The notes under the pieces were generated by a model that had not been told where the DNA came from, did not search any database, and worked only from the letters and a program-made list of their open reading frames with translations. A program made the translations under genes and the position numbers. Below, piece by piece: positions 61,291 to 64,000 of a stretch of 64,000 nt of DNA (within the stretch, counting starts at the first letter, position 1; every line of letters begins with the position of its first letter). This stretch comes from Alectoria sarmentosa (Eukaryota > Ascomycota > Lecanoromycetes > Lecanorales > Parmeliaceae). The stretch is from NCBI GenBank assembly GCA_009733775.1, contig WOGZ01000144.1:1-64000 (forward strand). Reading direction: 5' to 3'.

Positions 61291-64000
61291 TTAGATTTGG
61301 ACCTGAACGAGTTGTTCACGCAAGGTGTTGTGAAGCTCGATTTCTTTTCCCCCGCTTCCGTCTTCCTCTCTGCCGTCTTCCTCTCTTCCGTCTTCCTCTC
61401 TTCCGTCTTCCTCGATTTCCTCTTCGTCACTCTCCTCTTCCTCGGTCTTCCATTCCTTGGTTCCGTCTTCCTCACTCCCCTCTTCCTCACTCCCCTCTTC
61501 CTCACTCCCCTCTTCCTCGGTCTCCCATTCCTCCTTCTCCCGTTCCTCGCTCTCCTCTTCCATGCTCTTCCACCTCGCCAAAAGTCGTGTAGTATTAGCA
61601 ATACTGGGATGATCTGCGTGGAGGACTTCTCTCTGCTTGCAAAGCACTTCGGTCATCAATCGAATGGCATTCTCCTTGTCCACCATATCATAGTAGCAGA
61701 GAGCAAGATTGAATATGACGGTCAAGGTGTCTGGGTGATCTGCCCCGAATTCTTTCTTGTACGACTCCACGTTGTCCTTCAAGAGGTTTGACGCATCAGT
61801 GAAATTTCCTTGACCTTGGTAAACTAAGGCCAGGAGATTAATGATCTTCAATGTTATTCTATGTTGCGGGCCGTAGACCCTTTGCGTCGTATCGAAACAT
61901 GATAGACATATTTCTTCTGCCGCATCCAGCTTCTTTCGACGCAAGTAGATGTTAGCCGTAAGGCACCTAGCCTCAAGAGTCCTCGAATGATCAGGGCCGA
62001 AAGTTTTGGTGACGATTGGAATAGCTTGAGTAATCACGTTCTCGGCTTCTTCGAGTTTATTCTGTTGCATATATGTTCTAGATAGAATGGTCATCGCATG
62101 AAGAGTGTCCATATTCTCGACTCCATGACGTGTTTTGCTTATCTCCAGAATCTTAGAAATCAGCATCTTAGCCTCCTCGTATTTGCCCTGGCAGAATTGG
62201 ATCTGGGCTAATTGACTTCGAGACCGCAAGGTTTGCGGATCTTCCAGGCCTAGTAACTTTTCCATCCCTTTGACTACGCGTTGCATTAGGTCCTCGGCAT
62301 TTTCATACAGTCCTAAGTCCATATATGAAATTGCGAGGTTATGCATGCAGATTAAGGTTTTTACGTCCTCCGGACCCCACATTTTCAAACTTTGTTTCAA
62401 TATGGACTCTCTAAGACTTCTCGCCTTTTCATGTTTGGAAAGTTCAACACACGCACCGGCCAATGAATTCAAAGTGCCGAGTATTTCGTCTGAGTCATCA
62501 TCAAAGTATTGTCGCCGAACCTGAAGAGCATGGGTCAATCTTTGTTCCGCAAGTTCCCCGTTCCCCTTACGCTCGACTGAATACCAGGCCGTAAAAACGA
62601 GTACGTTCGCGAGGTTCAATTCAGATTCCTTGGAGCTAGCTGTGTGGAGTATGATCTCGTCTGCATGAGACATCAAGGCCTCGCAGACCGGCCAATGTTG
62701 CGTTTGGTTGTTGATTGGTGGGAATCGGAGCGCCACCCGCTCAATCGCCCGCTCCTTCCACAATTGTTCATACCCTTCGCTACGAAGCCAGTACCGCATT
62801 GCCGTTTGCACAAGTCTGTGCATCTCAAAGCTATTGTCTCCAATTTCTGCTCGGATTAGAGAGAAGCTAATGAGAGGATTGATGTCCTCATAGAAAGAAA
62901 GATTGTCGTCATCTCCTTGTATTAGCATCTGTGGAATAGCCTGTCGATTGAAATAGCTCATTAGTGAGAGTAAGTCAGCCGAATTTGGAAACCTTTCACG
63001 AATTTGCTTGAAGGACAGCTCCCATGATGTTATCACTGCATTTGGCACCCCGGGATCTCGTCTCAAGTCTTTTTTGTTCTTGTTAAGCAGAGCTGCTTGG
63101 TCTTCGTTACTGCGACGGAATGTTGCTAGATATATGGGTATTGAGACTTGTGAAATCGCTTTAATGTACGCACTGGCCTGGGAGACTGCGAGGGGCACGT
63201 TGTCCAACTCTTCCACAAGCTCAGAAGCTTCCTCTTCTAAGGCATCCGACAATGTATTTTGGAGTAGTTGGACAGATTCGTTTGAGCTCATCGATCGCAC
63301 TTCTATGGGCGTGCCGTAGTGTCCGGCCAACTCCAGTGCACAAATGCGATCACGAGTAGTGATGAGCACAGCCCCGTGTTGCACTCGCGGCAAGTAATCA
63401 AGCAAGCGGCACGCTACAGTGGTTGCGCGGGTATTGGTGTCATCTTTTGAAAGATCCAGTAAAATGGTAGCATCGTCCGCGTTGTCGAGTATCAATAGCC
63501 ATGGACCATTATCACGGTCTTTGAGCCATTTTGACACCAACTGGAGAATGTCGACCTTGCCATCTCCCGTGCCCGGAATCTCTGCAGCCATGGCAATCTC
63601 TGAATATGACTGCTCGAACCGCACCTTACTGCTCGCATGGATCCAGAAGGTCGAGATTTGAGGAGAGCGCCCTCTTTGCCGATACGAGTATTCAATAGCA
63701 ATTTGCGACTTCCTGGCAGCAACAGTCAGCTCAATTTGTGGAGGGAAAAACACATAGAGGTCCGTTTGTTACCCTATGCCACCGAGACCATGTAATGATG
63801 CCCATCGTTGTGATTTTGGATTCGCAAATTCGGACTCAAGCTGGACCAGGATGTCCTCGCGACCAACAAAGCCGGGGTCTTGCGAGAAGGGAACCGTCGA
63901 AAAAGACCTCGCACTTTTTTGGACAGGGGCCAGCGAATTGGAGTCTGCAACACCACCCTTATTCGAGGACGCGATGTGTTTGGTGATCTGCTTGTCCGTG
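61291..64000 (-). CDS. NB-ARC/TPR protein (fungal STAND, NLR-like), 5' end outside window
   Basis: The gene is cut by the right edge of the window; 882 residues are visible. Exon 63712-61291 joins upstream sequence (64000-63773) across a 60-nt intron that splits the P-loop: VPFSQDPGFVGREDIL and LHGLGGIG lie before it, KSQIAIEYSYR after it. Then come Walker B WLLILDNADD, GAVLITTRDR and the LDNVPLAVSQASAYI stretch, together an NB-ARC ATPase. A helical spacer follows (MHRLVQTAMRYWL), then at least seven kinesin-light-chain-type TPR units, each with a G-x-x-HP-x-TL-like turn (LGLEDPQTLRSR, FGPDHSRTLEAR, FGADHPDTLTVI). The end is an acidic low-complexity tail of EEEGS and REEDG units, then a normal 18-residue end. 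NB-ARC/TPR proteins in fungi act as NLR-like sensors in self/non-self recognition or stress; the N-terminal effector domain, which decides this, is not visible. No lesion is seen. Confidence 0.85.
61360..61575. repeat. 15-bp coding repeats in the NB-ARC protein tail
   Basis: Two families of 15-bp units on the plus strand: CTTCCTCTCTTCCGT (3-4 copies, near 61367-61411) and CTTCCTCACTCCCCT (3 copies, near 61467-61513). Read on the minus strand they give REEDG and SEEEG pentapeptides. They are recently expanded, since the copies are almost identical. Confidence 0.8.

Overview
The window comes from a filamentous ascomycete (Pezizomycotina). The evidence is short GT-AG introns of about 50-70 bp in almost every gene, fungal-only families (Dal5-type MFS permease, fungal hybrid histidine kinase, spherulin-4 protein, NB-ARC/TPR STAND protein), and a sharp split between a very AT-rich, gene-free compartment and ordinary gene-bearing DNA. 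The class is not certain; Leotiomycetes or Dothideomycetes would both fit.

Layout. 1-15,530 is an AT-rich tract with no usable reading frame. Its surviving cytosines lie mostly in CpG, as expected of RIP-like C-to-T decay that spares CpG. It holds a 29/32-bp minisatellite and an A30 run. From 15.5 kb the composition changes abruptly. Then come a possible gene relic (15.7-16.2 kb), an MFS transporter (17.1-18.8, -), a decayed alpha/beta-hydrolase plus caspase-like gene (20.1-22.8, -), a DUF6601-like membrane protein (23.1-24.1, +), an SDR oxidoreductase (24.8-25.8, +), a hybrid histidine kinase of about 1,180 residues with eleven exons including one of 2 nt (28.8-33.0, -), a secreted Cys-containing protein (34.3-35.6, -), a long repeat-dotted gene-poor stretch, a spherulin-4 protein (41.9-42.7, +), another gene-poor stretch, a 2.0-kb TIR transposon flanked by TA (45.9-47.9), a possible damaged secreted-protein gene (48.1-48.8, +), a small hypothetical protein (51.0-51.5, -), an F-box/Cys-rich protein (53.2-54.0, +), a BTB/POZ protein with an internal duplication (55.3-56.6, -), a RING/membrane protein broken by a frameshift (59.0-59.8, -), a foldback-type inverted repeat (59.9-60.7), and an NB-ARC/TPR protein that runs off the right edge (61.3-64.0, -).

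How it fits together. The genes do not form a pathway or cluster. The region reads as accessory, repeat-rich DNA: transport, sensing, secreted and ubiquitin-type proteins, plus relatives of fungal NLR/cell-death proteins, several of which are broken. The most informative signals are (1) two 129-bp copies inside one transposon that differ by about 25 transitions, all but one of RIP type, with every CpG unchanged; (2) a 2-nt microexon that phase and motif both require in the histidine kinase; (3) the foldback element whose long arms are built of about 15-bp satellite; and (4) a decayed NLR-related gene whose stop codons all look like C-to-T or G-to-A hits.
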